40,066 nucleotides of DNA, from NCBI RefSeq assembly GCF_021440085.1, contig NZ_JAKCPW010000028.1, positions 1-40,066 on the forward strand. Direction: 5' to 3'. Below, piece by piece: positions 27,165 to 36,330 of this stretch. The notes under the pieces are model-generated. The model did no database searches, had not been told where the DNA came from, and saw nothing but the letters and a program-made list of their open reading frames with translations. Source of the DNA: Dyadobacter sp. CY261 (GTDB lineage: Bacteria; Bacteroidota; Bacteroidia; Cytophagales; Spirosomataceae). A program made the position numbers and the translations under genes. Position 1 is the stretch's first letter. Each line of letters opens with the position of its first letter.

Positions 27165-27533
27165 TCTTCTGCTATATTTTTTATATTTTCCATAGCACAA
27201 AGTTCGCCCGATCCAGCTACAAAAAAGTTCAACTGGTTGAAGATTTAGAGAAAGTTTGATGGGTAGAAGTTTACTACGTTTGGTGAATCCCGATATCGCA
27301 ATAGTCCTCAATTTTTTAATTATACGTTTTGCTTTCTCTTGAGCAGATATGAAATTAACCGGTGGTATAACTGTAAACTATGTGACTGGTATAAACTCCC
27401 TTTTAGTCACCATAGAGAAGTCAAAATGTACGATAAAATCACTGTCGGTGACCTTAAACTGTACTCTGACTATCTGAAACAAGCCGCTAACATTCTATAC
27501 TCTGGGTTCCACTTCGCGCTTCTTTTATGCTGA
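27165..27533. other. Intergenic region upstream of the DUF1330-Crp operon
   Basis: A+T-rich. On the minus strand GAACTTTG, one base off the Bacteroidota TAnnTTTG element, stands about 40 bp upstream of the ATG at 27164, with a TTG 24 bp further upstream. This is only a weak promoter candidate. Nothing else was recognised. Confidence 0.3.
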
Positions 27534-27695
27534 ATGTCTGAGGTGCGAAAGCTACTCGATGTGTCGCCGGGCAAGCTGCATGCCATGCGCGCCAGCCGCC
27601 AGCTCACCTTTATGCGGATCGGCCGTGTGATTTATTACGACCGGGCAGACATCGACAAAATGTTCGAGAAGTTTAAAACTGCTGCGGTCAAATGA
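27534..27695 (+). pseudogene. Truncated HTH_17 / excisionase-like gene
   Basis: The frame encodes 53 aa: MSEVRKLLDVSPGKLHAMRA, then a wing (LTFMRIGRVIYYD) and RADIDKMFEKF. It aligns with the HTH_17 protein at 2118-2387 (VRKMLSISPGTLQNLRIQGH...FYSQRDIAAM). An in-frame stop precedes the ATG directly, and the usual N-terminal dimerisation helix is missing. It is more G+C-rich than the DNA just to its left, so a junction lies near 27530. It is probably the tail of a second mobilizable element; expression as a short protein is possible but unlikely. Confidence 0.6.
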
Positions 27696-27983
27696 AGAAG
27701 AAACTATCTTCATCTGGCTTTGGAAGCGAGTGCCCCCCGGACGAAATTCACGTCGGGGTTTATTTTTTGCAACAGGGATCTACGGTCATAGAAGCTGTCA
27801 AATTTTCAATCACTACACAGCAAAAGGATGGTCAAATGCGGAAGGTCGACGGCTCAAAACCTGGAAAAGGCTCGCCTGGACCTGGATCTGCTATCAGCAA
27901 CCACGGTAGCTTCATTGTATCTTTACCGCCTGAATATTGTTTCCTCGACACCCAGACAGTTGTTTCTCGGCCCATTTGTAACA

Positions 27984-28373
27984 TTATGGCTCTCTTGTCT
28001 CGAAACCGACCCTGGGTGGTAGAAGCACCTCCGCTTTGGCATTTTTCTAATACCTGGCCGCAAATGTTCCGGCAACATTTTCAAAGCCAGCCAGGTACAC
28101 ATCTCCGCCGGAAACGGCCAGTTCCACTCCATAGCATTCGTCGCTATCAATATTCAGCGGAAGTCGAACGCCGTTTTTCCACATCCTGGCACCGCTATTC
28201 GTGCCGGTAAACTCGCTGCCCGATATATACACATCGTTGCCTACGACAGATATGGACGAAGTGGAAGATTTGTGTCTTTCATCGGTCAGTTCGCCAGCCA
28301 CACTATTTTTCCAGGATACAGCGCTTTGATATCCCGGCGCCGGGTATTGGTGCCCTGAAGCATCATCGTCCGC
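27984..28373 (-). pseudogene. Remnant of a secreted WKNG-repeat (propeller-like) protein
   Basis: The minus strand reads YQSAVSWKNS, SISVVGNDVYISGSEF, SGARMWKNG, AVSGGDVYLAGFEN and FAARY followed by a stop. The repeating unit (strand, DVYxxG, WKNG) is the one seen in secreted Bacteroidota and other bacterial beta-propeller-like proteins. The stop at 28047-28049 is TAG where the repeat demands TGG (Trp). Correcting it continues WKNAKAEVLLPP before the frame is lost. Both ends of the protein are missing. The frame is the same as that of the Wzy-like gene's stop codon just upstream. Confidence 0.6.
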
Positions 28374-30185
28374 CTAAATATCCAGACTTTCCGTAATAAG
28401 ATAATTTTTTGCAGCATCTTTATAGTGATCTACTTGTTCAGACGGAATCTTGACAGGGAAGTCAACAATCACCTTTGCCTGACTCCAAGCCTTCTCGTGA
28501 TGTTTTTGCTCAACATAAAGCTGTAGCAACAGAAACTTGGGTAAAAACATATTTGGCTTTATGTTGCATGCGTGACGAAAAGAGAGTTCTGCGTTCTGAT
28601 GATCGCCCAATGCAGCATAGCTTTTTCCCAGGTAGATATATAGATTGGAATGAGATATCTGCTTCGATGCGAGAATCAGCAGAGCGAGGCTTTCCTTGGA
28701 TTCGCCGGCAAGAAACATCTCGGAGCCATAATTAAAAAGAAAGTTTCCATTATTTCGAAGTTCGCCATAACATTTTTGGTATATTGGCCTTGCATGTGCA
28801 AAGTCGTTCCGCAATGAAATTTTTGCTGCTTTTTCCCATTCTAGCAGGGCACTGGCCCGCTTAAATTCACGATTAAATATAACGCATGCCAACAAGACAA
28901 AGGCAGTGGTTATCATTGTACAGACAAAACGGCGACACCGAATGTCAAACGTTAACTTTGCTGGCTGGCGACTGCTAATGACGGCGCAATAAAAGGTAAG
29001 ATTGATCAAAATGGACGTTGTTCGCATTGGGTAACTTACTAGGCTACAAATGAAAAATGCTATGATCGACGACTGGGCACCTCGAAGTATCCAATCTCCT
29101 TCATTGGATCTTATTGACTTATACAGCTGCACAAATATGACACCATAGAAAATGTATACAATTGGACCGAGTTCAATTCCCGTCTGCAGATATTCATTAA
29201 AGGCTGCAAACGTGTCATTTTCTAGTAATTGAACGCTTATTGAGGGGTGCTCTAATTCATTAAATTTAGCCTGAAGGTTATTGTACAGGTTCTTGAATGA
29301 TGCTAGCCCAGTACCCTGCCACGCACTAAATTTACCCATCGTCAAACAGATCCGCCAAATAGTCACTCTGCCGATCACAGAATTCACATCAAGCGAGTAG
29401 AGTTTAACTGCAGCGAGTGAAACCAGAAGAAGTAACAATGGGCCATACAAGTATCTATTACCACCATTGAAAAATTGGCCTACTTGCAATTTTTTGACTC
29501 GCTCAGTGTCTGTTGCGATAAACATAAAGGCAACAAAGATCGCTACAACGGCTGTCCTTGTATTAGTCGCGAATATTTGAAATAACCCTAATCCAATACC
29601 TAAAATACACATTGAAAACAAAATTCTGGGCCATATTTCCTTTTTCTCTTTCAAATTCAAGCAAATCGAAAGTAGAAAGGGAATTGTTGATGCTATATAG
29701 TTAGCATGTTCTCCAGAATTGATCTCCGCCCCCAAATACTCATCGATGTAGATATTTTCAATCCTGATCAGGCTGAATGTTATTGAAAAGAATGCACCGA
29801 ACACAAATAAAGTTGTTCCAACCTGAGACAAAGCGTCATTTCTAAACTTAAAAAACACCACTAAAAAAGAGCACGCCAGATATGCATAATAGTTCGGCAC
29901 TTCATCATGACTAAAAATATTTACTAAAAGAAAAATTATGATTATAGCAAATAAAATATCGAACGAAGAAAAGCGAAGTCGAAAATCACGTTGTTTCACT
30001 TCTTTGCAGAACGTATCGATTGCCAGAAAAAAAAGAATCAAGGACGTAAAAATCAAAAAATGAACGTCATACTCAACACACCCAGCCCTGTAATGAATCC
30101 GGCAAAATAAATGGTTCGTAAACAGAAAGAGAATACATAGACATGGAACAAAACGTCTAAATATGGCCTTAAAAACTGTTTTCAT
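28374..30185 (-). CDS. O-antigen ligase/Wzy-like membrane protein with C-terminal TPR
   Basis: A 603-aa protein with about ten to twelve hydrophobic helices over residues 10-435, then a soluble TPR-like tail (about 450-590; LYIYLGKSYAALGDHQNAEL). The Wzy_C region shows ATNTRTAVVAIFVAFMF near 205, and GRVTIWRICLTMGKFSAWQG then TGLASF near 272-297, followed by FNEYLQTGIELG. Members join or polymerise lipid-linked glycans in the periplasm: O-antigen ligases, polymerases and protein O-oligosaccharyltransferases. Which of these applies cannot be read from sequence. It starts 9 nt after a strong hairpin that ends the upstream gene pair. A pseudogene of the same protein lies at 34150-34840. Confidence 0.85.
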   Translation of the reverse strand: MKTVFKAIFRRFVPCLCILFLFTNHLFCRIHYRAGCVEYDVHFLIFTSLILFFLAIDTFCKEVKQRDFRLRFSSFDILFAIIIIFLLVNIFSHDEVPNYYAYLACSFLVVFFKFRNDALSQVGTTLFVFGAFFSITFSLIRIENIYIDEYLGAEINSGEHANYIASTIPFLLSICLNLKEKKEIWPRILFSMCILGIGLGLFQIFATNTRTAVVAIFVAFMFIATDTERVKKLQVGQFFNGGNRYLYGPLLLLLVSLAAVKLYSLDVNSVIGRVTIWRICLTMGKFSAWQGTGLASFKNLYNNLQAKFNELEHPSISVQLLENDTFAAFNEYLQTGIELGPIVYIFYGVIFVQLYKSIRSNEGDWILRGAQSSIIAFFICSLVSYPMRTTSILINLTFYCAVISSRQPAKLTFDIRCRRFVCTMITTAFVLLACVIFNREFKRASALLEWEKAAKISLRNDFAHARPIYQKCYGELRNNGNFLFNYGSEMFLAGESKESLALLILASKQISHSNLYIYLGKSYAALGDHQNAELSFRHACNIKPNMFLPKFLLLQLYVEQKHHEKAWSQAKVIVDFPVKIPSEQVDHYKDAAKNYLITESLDI

Positions 30186-30193
30186 TTTAACTT

Positions 30194-30219
30194 AAAGCCA
30201 GCCCAAATGGGCTGGCTTT
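30194..30219 (-). terminator. Hairpin terminator after the left M-S pair
   Basis: AAAGCCAGCCC (30194-30204), loop AAAT, GGGCTGGCTTT (30209-30219): an 11-bp perfect stem. It sits between the stop of the small exported protein (30232) and the start of the Wzy-like gene (30185). With only short T-runs it may attenuate rather than stop transcription into the Wzy-like gene. Confidence 0.75.
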
Positions 30220-30231
30220 ATGATTGATAAT

Positions 30232-30777
30232 TTAATGATTCGACAATAGTACAAGGTCATTTGGAGGTAAAAGTACCCTTCCCAAACGATCTGTAGTTTG
30301 TTTTGATCCTGAGTACATCTGTAAAACCTGTAGAAGCTGATTCCGATATCTTAAACGATCCTCTGAGCAGACGTTGGATCTTCCAGCATCAAAAAACGGG
30401 AAGATAAACCAGCATTCGCTCCGAGGCGACGTTATCTTAGGAATTTTCCATTTGTTACTCGTCGAGTAAATATTTTTCGAAATTACATCCACCGCAATTC
30501 TATTCAGGTTTCCTTCAACGTAGATGCTATCAACAATACCTTTCCAATTAACTCTGAAGTAAAATATTGATAGCTCTGCTCTGCATCCGTCTTCCTTGGT
30601 TTTGAGAGGCACCTCTTTCACAAGGTACTGACTTATGGTTAAGTCTTTACCATATGCTGCTGTTTCGCCCTTAAGCGGAAGCTGCAATTCGGGAACCCAT
30701 TTAGACTGGCTATTGGCCGCCCATCCGGCTAGAATAAATGTTAAGCATAATGTGATTCTAATTACATGCCGATCCAT
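30232..30777 (-). CDS. Small exported protein S (left copy), weakly TonB-C-like
   Basis: A 181-aa protein with a signal peptide (MDRHVIRITLCLTFILAGWA, then ANSQ). The core CRAELSIFYFRVNWKGIVDS, IAVDVISKNIYSTSNKWKIP and WFIFPFFDAG recalls the strand-helix-strand of TonB C-terminal domains, but the similarity is weak. It is paralogous to 38972-39532: shared are IFYFRV, the G-x-VDS-x-Y segment, NIY, WK, WFI-x-P-x-x-D and two Cys, likely a disulfide. The ATG overlaps the end of the metalloprotease-like gene by 20 nt, an arrangement repeated in the other copy, so the pair is translationally coupled. Function unknown. Confidence 0.8.
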   Translation of the reverse strand: MDRHVIRITLCLTFILAGWAANSQSKWVPELQLPLKGETAAYGKDLTISQYLVKEVPLKTKEDGCRAELSIFYFRVNWKGIVDSIYVEGNLNRIAVDVISKNIYSTSNKWKIPKITSPRSECWFIFPFFDAGRSNVCSEDRLRYRNQLLQVLQMYSGSKQTTDRLGRVLLPPNDLVLLSNH

Positions 30778-32059
30778 ATTGATGGTTATATTGATTATTC
30801 AGATTTTTGAAATAGATGTTTGTGTTTATAATATTGTTTTTCTCGTTTTGGCTGAGAACGTTCCATGCTCCCTTTCCTTCTAGGCCGCCCCAAGCTAGAT
30901 AATAGGCATTTGTCTCGCCTAAGCTTGGAAATTGCGCCATTAAAGCTAGTTTCATGGGCTGTATGTACGCAGCGGCCATTGTCGCATGCTCGTTCATCTC
31001 TGAATCTGTAAGGTAAAGATGTATTATCTCATGGTATATCGTAGCAGCCACGTATTCTCTCGAAGCGTTCGCAAGAGCATAACTGTTCATTGTTATTTCG
31101 TGATTACCTGACGCATATGCATTATCGCCCGGAGTGGTCTGCATGCTCTGCTCTTTGATTGTAAAACCGAGTGCCTGCGATTTATTGAAATTGCCAAGAA
31201 TCCCCTGGACCACGTTGTTAAGATTTAGGTTCACTGTATTATTAAATGTGTTTTTCAAGCATGGCGTTTTCAGATCATTTTTAATACTGCCGTTTGGTGG
31301 TGTTGTAGTTGTCTGAGTTGGTGAAGACCCTGAAGGGGGCGGGGTATTGGGGTTGTAATTTACTTCACAATTTCCGGTATAAACACAGTTGGTGATGGCG
31401 CCATTTGTCCATACGTAGCACCAGTAAATTTTTTCACAGTATTCTTCTTCGACCTGCGTTCGGAGCGTTGATGCGACTCGTCCTGTCGCAGTCTTCTCAC
31501 CCTTTTTCGTATATACCCATAATCTTACCCCAGTTTCTTCTCTTTCCCCATTCTTATAAGAGTATCCTTCTAAATATTGATAGTCCAGATCATATGATAT
31601 TACAAGTCCTGTATAGTTCTTCATTCTCGTGCTTCTGGATTTAGTCACCGCTTCATGCTTCCCATCGCTTAAGAAGTTGGCATCACCAATGAACTCCATA
31701 ATTCGTGCATCAACAATTTTACCATTCTTCTCCTTAAAAACATAACAACGATAGAACTCAGTCTCATCAACATTGATTTCAAACTGCGCTGTTTCTACAA
31801 TTAAGATGGTTTCTCCGTTCTCGAGCTTACTCTTATGTGAGGCATCCCAACTAGGTTCTAACTTCTTACGCTTTTTATTATCTTCATTTTCACGGAGGTT
31901 TTTAGCTTGAAAGCGATCTTCGTAAAACGCTTTGGCTTTTTCAAGTAATTCTGAATCAGATTGATCGAAATCGGAAAGAAAACTGTCCTTTTCTACGCAG
32001 GAATAGACGAATAAACAAACAAAGCAGGCGAGGACGCCAAACACCAAGCTCTTTTTCAT
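30758..32059 (-). CDS. HExxH metalloprotease-like lipoprotein M (left copy)
   Basis: A 433-aa protein with a signal peptide ending in the lipobox VYSC (residue about 21). An N-terminal domain (about 35-215) contains FYRCYVFKEKNGKIVDARIM and NYTGLVISYDLDYQYLEGYS. Then comes a four-Cys cluster (EYCEKIYWCYVWTNGAITNC, then VYTGNC), a Pro/Thr/Ser linker (about 245-270), and a zincin-like domain with YHEIIHLYLTDSEMNEHATM near 340. HExxH gives two zinc ligands and the catalytic Glu; the His before ATM, ten residues on, may be the third ligand. The paralog at 37726-39000 keeps all these features. It is probably anchored at the outer membrane. The substrate is unknown; the linker could be a glycosylation region. 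Confidence 0.85.
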   Translation of the reverse strand: MKKSLVFGVLACFVCLFVYSCVEKDSFLSDFDQSDSELLEKAKAFYEDRFQAKNLRENEDNKKRKKLEPSWDASHKSKLENGETILIVETAQFEINVDETEFYRCYVFKEKNGKIVDARIMEFIGDANFLSDGKHEAVTKSRSTRMKNYTGLVISYDLDYQYLEGYSYKNGEREETGVRLWVYTKKGEKTATGRVASTLRTQVEEEYCEKIYWCYVWTNGAITNCVYTGNCEVNYNPNTPPPSGSSPTQTTTTPPNGSIKNDLKTPCLKNTFNNTVNLNLNNVVQGILGNFNKSQALGFTIKEQSMQTTPGDNAYASGNHEITMNSYALANASREYVAATIYHEIIHLYLTDSEMNEHATMAAAYIQPMKLALMAQFPSLGETNAYYLAWGGLEGKGAWNVLSQNEKNNIINTNIYFKNLNNQYNHQYGSACN

Positions 32060-34149
32060 TGATAAGGATATAATTTAGTGAAACATTAAATACTTAAACA
32101 TTTGTTATTTATTTAAGTAAAATGTGTCGTAAACGGCAGGTGGACTATTGCCCTATTTACTTCGAGGTGCTTTCCGATCGTTTGTAATCAAATATTTTTA
32201 AAAAAAAGATTAAGAAGCAAGAAGCCATCAAAATAAACTTATGACACAATGATACCACTACCTTGAGCGAAGTTTATGCGAGTGCCTTATGGACAACACT
32301 TTACCAATCCCGAGTCAAATGAAAAAGTGTTTAAAAGATTTTGGAACAGCATGTTATGACCCATGAGATGATAAATCGCCGAAACCATATACGTTGGTGA
32401 TCATTATACGCACTCGATGTAGTTACTGCGGTAGAAAAGTGGGCCGCAGTAGCTGATGGCAGAATGTATTGGGAGCAGTGATGAAAAGCTATACGCCTCA
32501 AATGCCGCTACCGAAGCAAAGAAATGGGAGTTTGCGATGGGCTGGATGGATTTTGGCCTGAGTGTTAACCCTACATTTGCCAACGTTCCGGTCTATACAA
32601 GCGATTTTTAAAAATTTGTTACTATTGACGCATCCATTGGGATACAAAATGGGAATCTCTGACAGGTTCGGTATCGCTTCTTTCTCGAATGGTTATCGAT
32701 CGGCTCGGTAAATTTTAAGTCTTGCCGGATATCACAAATTTGGCAATCTTCCTATAGCATCACTACCGCTTGGCTAATAACTTTTCGAGAAAAGTGCCTG
32801 AGTCTATCGGCAGAAAAGATGCTTTTGAAATTATAGTTGAGATACCAAATGTATCTTTTAATCACTTCATCAACAAACTTCTACTACCATGATACCGGCA
32901 ACCCAAACGAACGAATCAGACATATTTCGAATTATCGGCCTTTCCGAACGAGACCTTTTTAAGGTGGGCGATCCTGACTTAGTCTGGCTAGTGTATCCAT
33001 TTGAACATGGGACAGAAACGCCGATTGCAGCATTTACCGAATCATTTCGCGTTTGATCGTGCGAGTCGGCCGAATGCCTTTGTGGAAACAGGCGTCGGGA
33101 CTCAATCGGTTTCGAGCGCATCGACGGATATGGAAGTGGATAAATATCGTCAGTTGACGGGGGCGGCATGACCCCATTCCTGATTCGCATGAAAGGTGAG
33201 GGAACTGAATCGGAAATTCTCGACGATGTAAGTAGCAATTTGGATGAAATTAGCCTGAAAAATAACATTTCGGAGCTCGTGACAAATTTGAAGTTCAGAC
33301 GAAGAATTGTTGGGAACTCGATTTAGTGGGTACGTTCTGGGCCGCAAATCGCAAGTTAGCGATTTAAAAAGGCGAGGTCTTTCACTTCGAGAATTTGCGA
33401 ACTGAGAGATCGGATTCCAGGTCAAACCGGGCACTTATCCCAAGCGCAGCGGTCGAGTTTGTAAACCGGACCCAAATCTTCATCGAACGTGCGATTCTCG
33501 ACAACAAAAAAGCCTAACCCTGCATAATTCTTCCTCGCTCTGAGGTTGGACGCTAGCGGATCAATAAAATGATAGCGGTCACTTCGGGCGATGCGCTACA
33601 GCGGTTAATTGCTTGCTTCATCGTCTCGGTATGATACCCTTTCAGAGATCGTCGGCATCTCCTATCCAAATGCCCATACGTGACTGGGCGTTTGCGAGAC
33701 AGCACTTTCGATACTTTACTTTCGGGGAAATCACACGAGCAAGTTAGATATGCTGATTGAATTATAATTCTGGGTACCAAGCTACTAATGGTCGATGGCT
33801 AACTTGGAAAGTAAGCTTTTCCATTCGTATCTACTGAACTGGTAGTTGGAGTAACAGCAAACGGTTTTGTTTGAAAATGCCCGGGACACCAAGTTGAGCA
33901 ATCGAAATTTATAATGGCTATATTTTTTGGCAATTATTTCATACTTTGTATTCCGTTATGTCTGTCTTAATTTACGTGAGCCGAAATCTCCCGCAAGAAT
34001 AGCGGTGTTACACATGTACAGCCTGTGCCTTTTGTACCTGAGAAGCTGATTTGCGAATCTACCACGGTGCAGAGGTGTTCACCGATTCATTTGTTTCGTG
34101 AATAGACAAGTAATTCATTTCACGATAAGATTGTAATATTCTGGCTGTC
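32060..34149. other. About 2 kb without recognisable genes between two diverging clusters
   Basis: Only short frames are present, and those in 32870-33434 on the minus strand look like chance readings in a locally G+C-richer patch. A few plus-strand stretches keep protein-like composition (for example 32460-32605, AATEAKKWEFAMGWMDFG, and 33170-33320, MTPFLIRMKGEGTESEIL) but are broken by stops and match no family I know. The region is probably decayed DNA and must contain the promoters of the left cluster at its left end. Confidence 0.5.
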
Positions 34150-34840
34150 AGTATTTTCCTTGTTCTGTCCTTTTGCAGTTCACTTTTTTTTGTTGTTAAG
34201 GATTCCATCAATACTTTTATATTCACTATTTTGCATTTCAATTATTGCTAAGCATGAAAAAATGCCTATTAAACTTGTACTTAGAAGACGATTATATAGC
34301 AGTATTGTTGTATTAGGAATTGTTTTTGCGTTTTTTGTTCATTATGCTGAAACTAAATAAATAGCTGCTTTGAATGAACGGAGGGCTACGACTGAGATAC
34401 GCCTCTGTTGGGATTTTTAAGTGCAAAATTGATATACGAACATTGGGTTAGTTTGTTAAGTATAAACGGAAATGTTCTGTTTAAGTATGGTCCTGAGCTA
34501 TTCATTCATGATGGCCGAAGAAAGAGTCTTCCGGTACTGCTTAAGGTTCAAATTATATATATCGCACTGACCTGTGTGTCTATTTGAGAAATAATTTTAA
34601 GGCGCTTGGGTATTTTGAACAGGCGGGGTATACTTATAAATAGGCTATGAATATTAAACGTAGCCTATTCCTTCCGAAATATTCAGCGCTTTTGTTATGC
34701 GATGAATATGGAAAGTGTGACAAGGCATTGGATATGGGAATGACTATTAGGGCATTCCCGGTGAAAATTCCATCTCGTCAAGTTGCAACCTATATAGATT
34801 ATGCGAATGGCTATTTTAGACAAATCGATGTTGCTACAGA
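34150..34840 (+). pseudogene. Decayed second copy of the Wzy-like/TPR protein (C-terminal part)
   Basis: Pieces in shifting plus-strand frames align in order with the 603-aa protein at 28374-30185. RIPSILLYSLFCISIIA matches its last membrane helices. NGNVLFKYGPELFI matches NGNFLFNYGSEMFL. DLCVYLRNNFKALGYFEQAG matches the TPR segment NLYIYLGKSYAALGDHQNAE. SLFLPK and FPVKIPSRQVATYIDYA match FLPK and FPVKIPSEQVDHYKDAA. At least one frameshift and several stops separate them. The membrane-domain half is not recognisable upstream. It lies just ahead of the transglutaminase-like gene. Confidence 0.8.
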
Positions 34841-36330
34841 TCATTATCTTAATGGCCCTAAGTAATCCAAATCCAGTACTCAACGAAAATACTAAAAATA
34901 AACAGGCTGTATCTAACACCCCTAGTAGGTTTAGTAAGGTTGTCCATTATTATCAACGAAGAAACGACTCTCTTGGGGTAAGATCAGCAAAGTTCTTGAT
35001 TGAGAATATGAACGGATTGATGTCTGTGGATCAAGAAACCGGCACTGTTGTTTGTGATGAAAATGTTTTGACGGAAGAATATCTGATACGCTCAATCAAT
35101 CAGTCGCTTGATGTATCTCGTAAAGAGATAATTAATAAAAACTTGTCCGAAGAAGTCTTCTTTCAACACATATTGCCATACAGATTATCATATGAGCAGC
35201 TAACGAACTGGAAGGCCTTATGTATTTCGAATTATGGCAAGTTGCTGGCAAATACGCGTGGTTTGCCTTTTGAAGAAAGGGCAACCAGTTCAATTCGCCT
35301 GATAAACGATCGTTTGATAAATACTTTCACCTACGATTCGAATGCACTAAGCGGAAATTTTCAAACTTGGAAGCAACTGTATCAATATAGACGAGGCGAT
35401 TGCTGGGCAATGACAAATATGATCACGTTCTCGCTTAGAGCTTTTGGTGTACCCGTGACAATTGACTTTATTACAGGTTGGGCAAATTCAAACGGAGCTT
35501 CACACGCTTGGAATGTATTTGTCAAAAATGATAGGCGCACAATACCATTTATGGGTTTCGAGGCATCCCCGCCCAATTACGACCCGTTTAGAATATATAA
35601 AAGCCTAAGACGGTTTCCTGTAAAAGTGTATAGAAAGGTGATGGCCGTCAGTGGACAATCTCTTAGAGAGGTAGTTACGGAGGTGCAAGATATTCCTGCG
35701 CAGCTAGATTTCGACCGAGTATTGGATGTTACCGACGAATATTTATCGACCAAGACAGTAAAACTTACAGCCCCATCCTTGATAAATCAGGACGTTTCCT
35801 ATCTCTCACTCTTTTCGAAATGGGGGTTAGCTCCAGTGGTTTGGGCTCGCGGTAGTGGAGGTGTTTTTACATTTTTGAAAATGGGTACAAACGGTCTTTA
35901 CAGCCTGACAACTTTTTCAAGAAGCGGTTGCGAGTCGATTAGTTATCCGTTTTCTGTAAACTCCGTCACTCCACGTATTTATAAACCCAACAAGATGGCC
36001 ACAATTTCAATTCGCATCAAGACGACTAGCTCTGTTGAAAGTAGGGCTTTGAGCCTGTATGGCAAAGATATCACAAAAGCTCAATTCTTTACCGCTATGG
36101 AGGGAGTGTACAACAAAGGAATAGGTGATGTCCCGAAGGACAACACACAGTACAATTTATATTATTGGGACAAGAAGTGGGTTCATGTCCAGAAGCGGGT
36201 CAAAATTGCCGGTGCACAGCTCATATTCACGAATGTCCCATCTAACGCTGTATACAAATTGAGTAATGATTCAGGTTTGTCGTACAGCAGGGTGTTTACT
36301 TATAATAATTCAGAGCAAATTTGGTGGTAG
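34828..36330 (+). CDS. Transglutaminase-like (papain-fold) protein
   Basis: About 500 aa from the ATG at 34828 (MLLQIIILMALSNPNP). An in-frame ATG at 34801 lies inside the Wzy-TPR pseudogene. The N-terminal part (VVHYYQRRNDSLGVRSAKFL, then IENM) is the helical lead common to Bacteroidota transglutaminase-domain lipoproteins. The core has RRGDCWAMTNMITFSLRAFG with the nucleophile Cys near residue 192, and NGASHAWNVFV with the His near 225; a later Asp (ASPPNYDPF) may complete the triad. The C-terminal half is beta-rich, possibly carbohydrate-binding-like. The usual lipobox Cys is missing, so the original signal peptide may have been lost at the junction. It overlaps the acyltransferase gene by 10 nt. 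Confidence 0.8.
   Translation: MLLQIIILMALSNPNPVLNENTKNKQAVSNTPSRFSKVVHYYQRRNDSLGVRSAKFLIENMNGLMSVDQETGTVVCDENVLTEEYLIRSINQSLDVSRKEIINKNLSEEVFFQHILPYRLSYEQLTNWKALCISNYGKLLANTRGLPFEERATSSIRLINDRLINTFTYDSNALSGNFQTWKQLYQYRRGDCWAMTNMITFSLRAFGVPVTIDFITGWANSNGASHAWNVFVKNDRRTIPFMGFEASPPNYDPFRIYKSLRRFPVKVYRKVMAVSGQSLREVVTEVQDIPAQLDFDRVLDVTDEYLSTKTVKLTAPSLINQDVSYLSLFSKWGLAPVVWARGSGGVFTFLKMGTNGLYSLTTFSRSGCESISYPFSVNSVTPRIYKPNKMATISIRIKTTSSVESRALSLYGKDITKAQFFTAMEGVYNKGIGDVPKDNTQYNLYYWDKKWVHVQKRVKIAGAQLIFTNVPSNAVYKLSNDSGLSYSRVFTYNNSEQIWW

Noticed and set aside
27692..28210. A 172-aa plus-strand open frame after the truncated HTH_17 gene
   Set aside because: Its second half runs antisense to the WKNG-repeat remnant and the composition (Pro/Arg/Ser-rich, no motif) is not protein-like. 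A short true fragment at its start cannot be excluded.
32870..33434. Two overlapping minus-strand open frames in the gene-free centre
   Set aside because: Ser/Arg/Pro-rich readings with no motif, mutual overlap and no operon context; likely chance frames in a G+C-richer patch.
32400..33780. Faint resemblance of short plus-strand segments to glycosidase or FtsX-type permease ends
   Set aside because: Matches are only a few residues long, need many stops to be ignored and are not in a consistent order.
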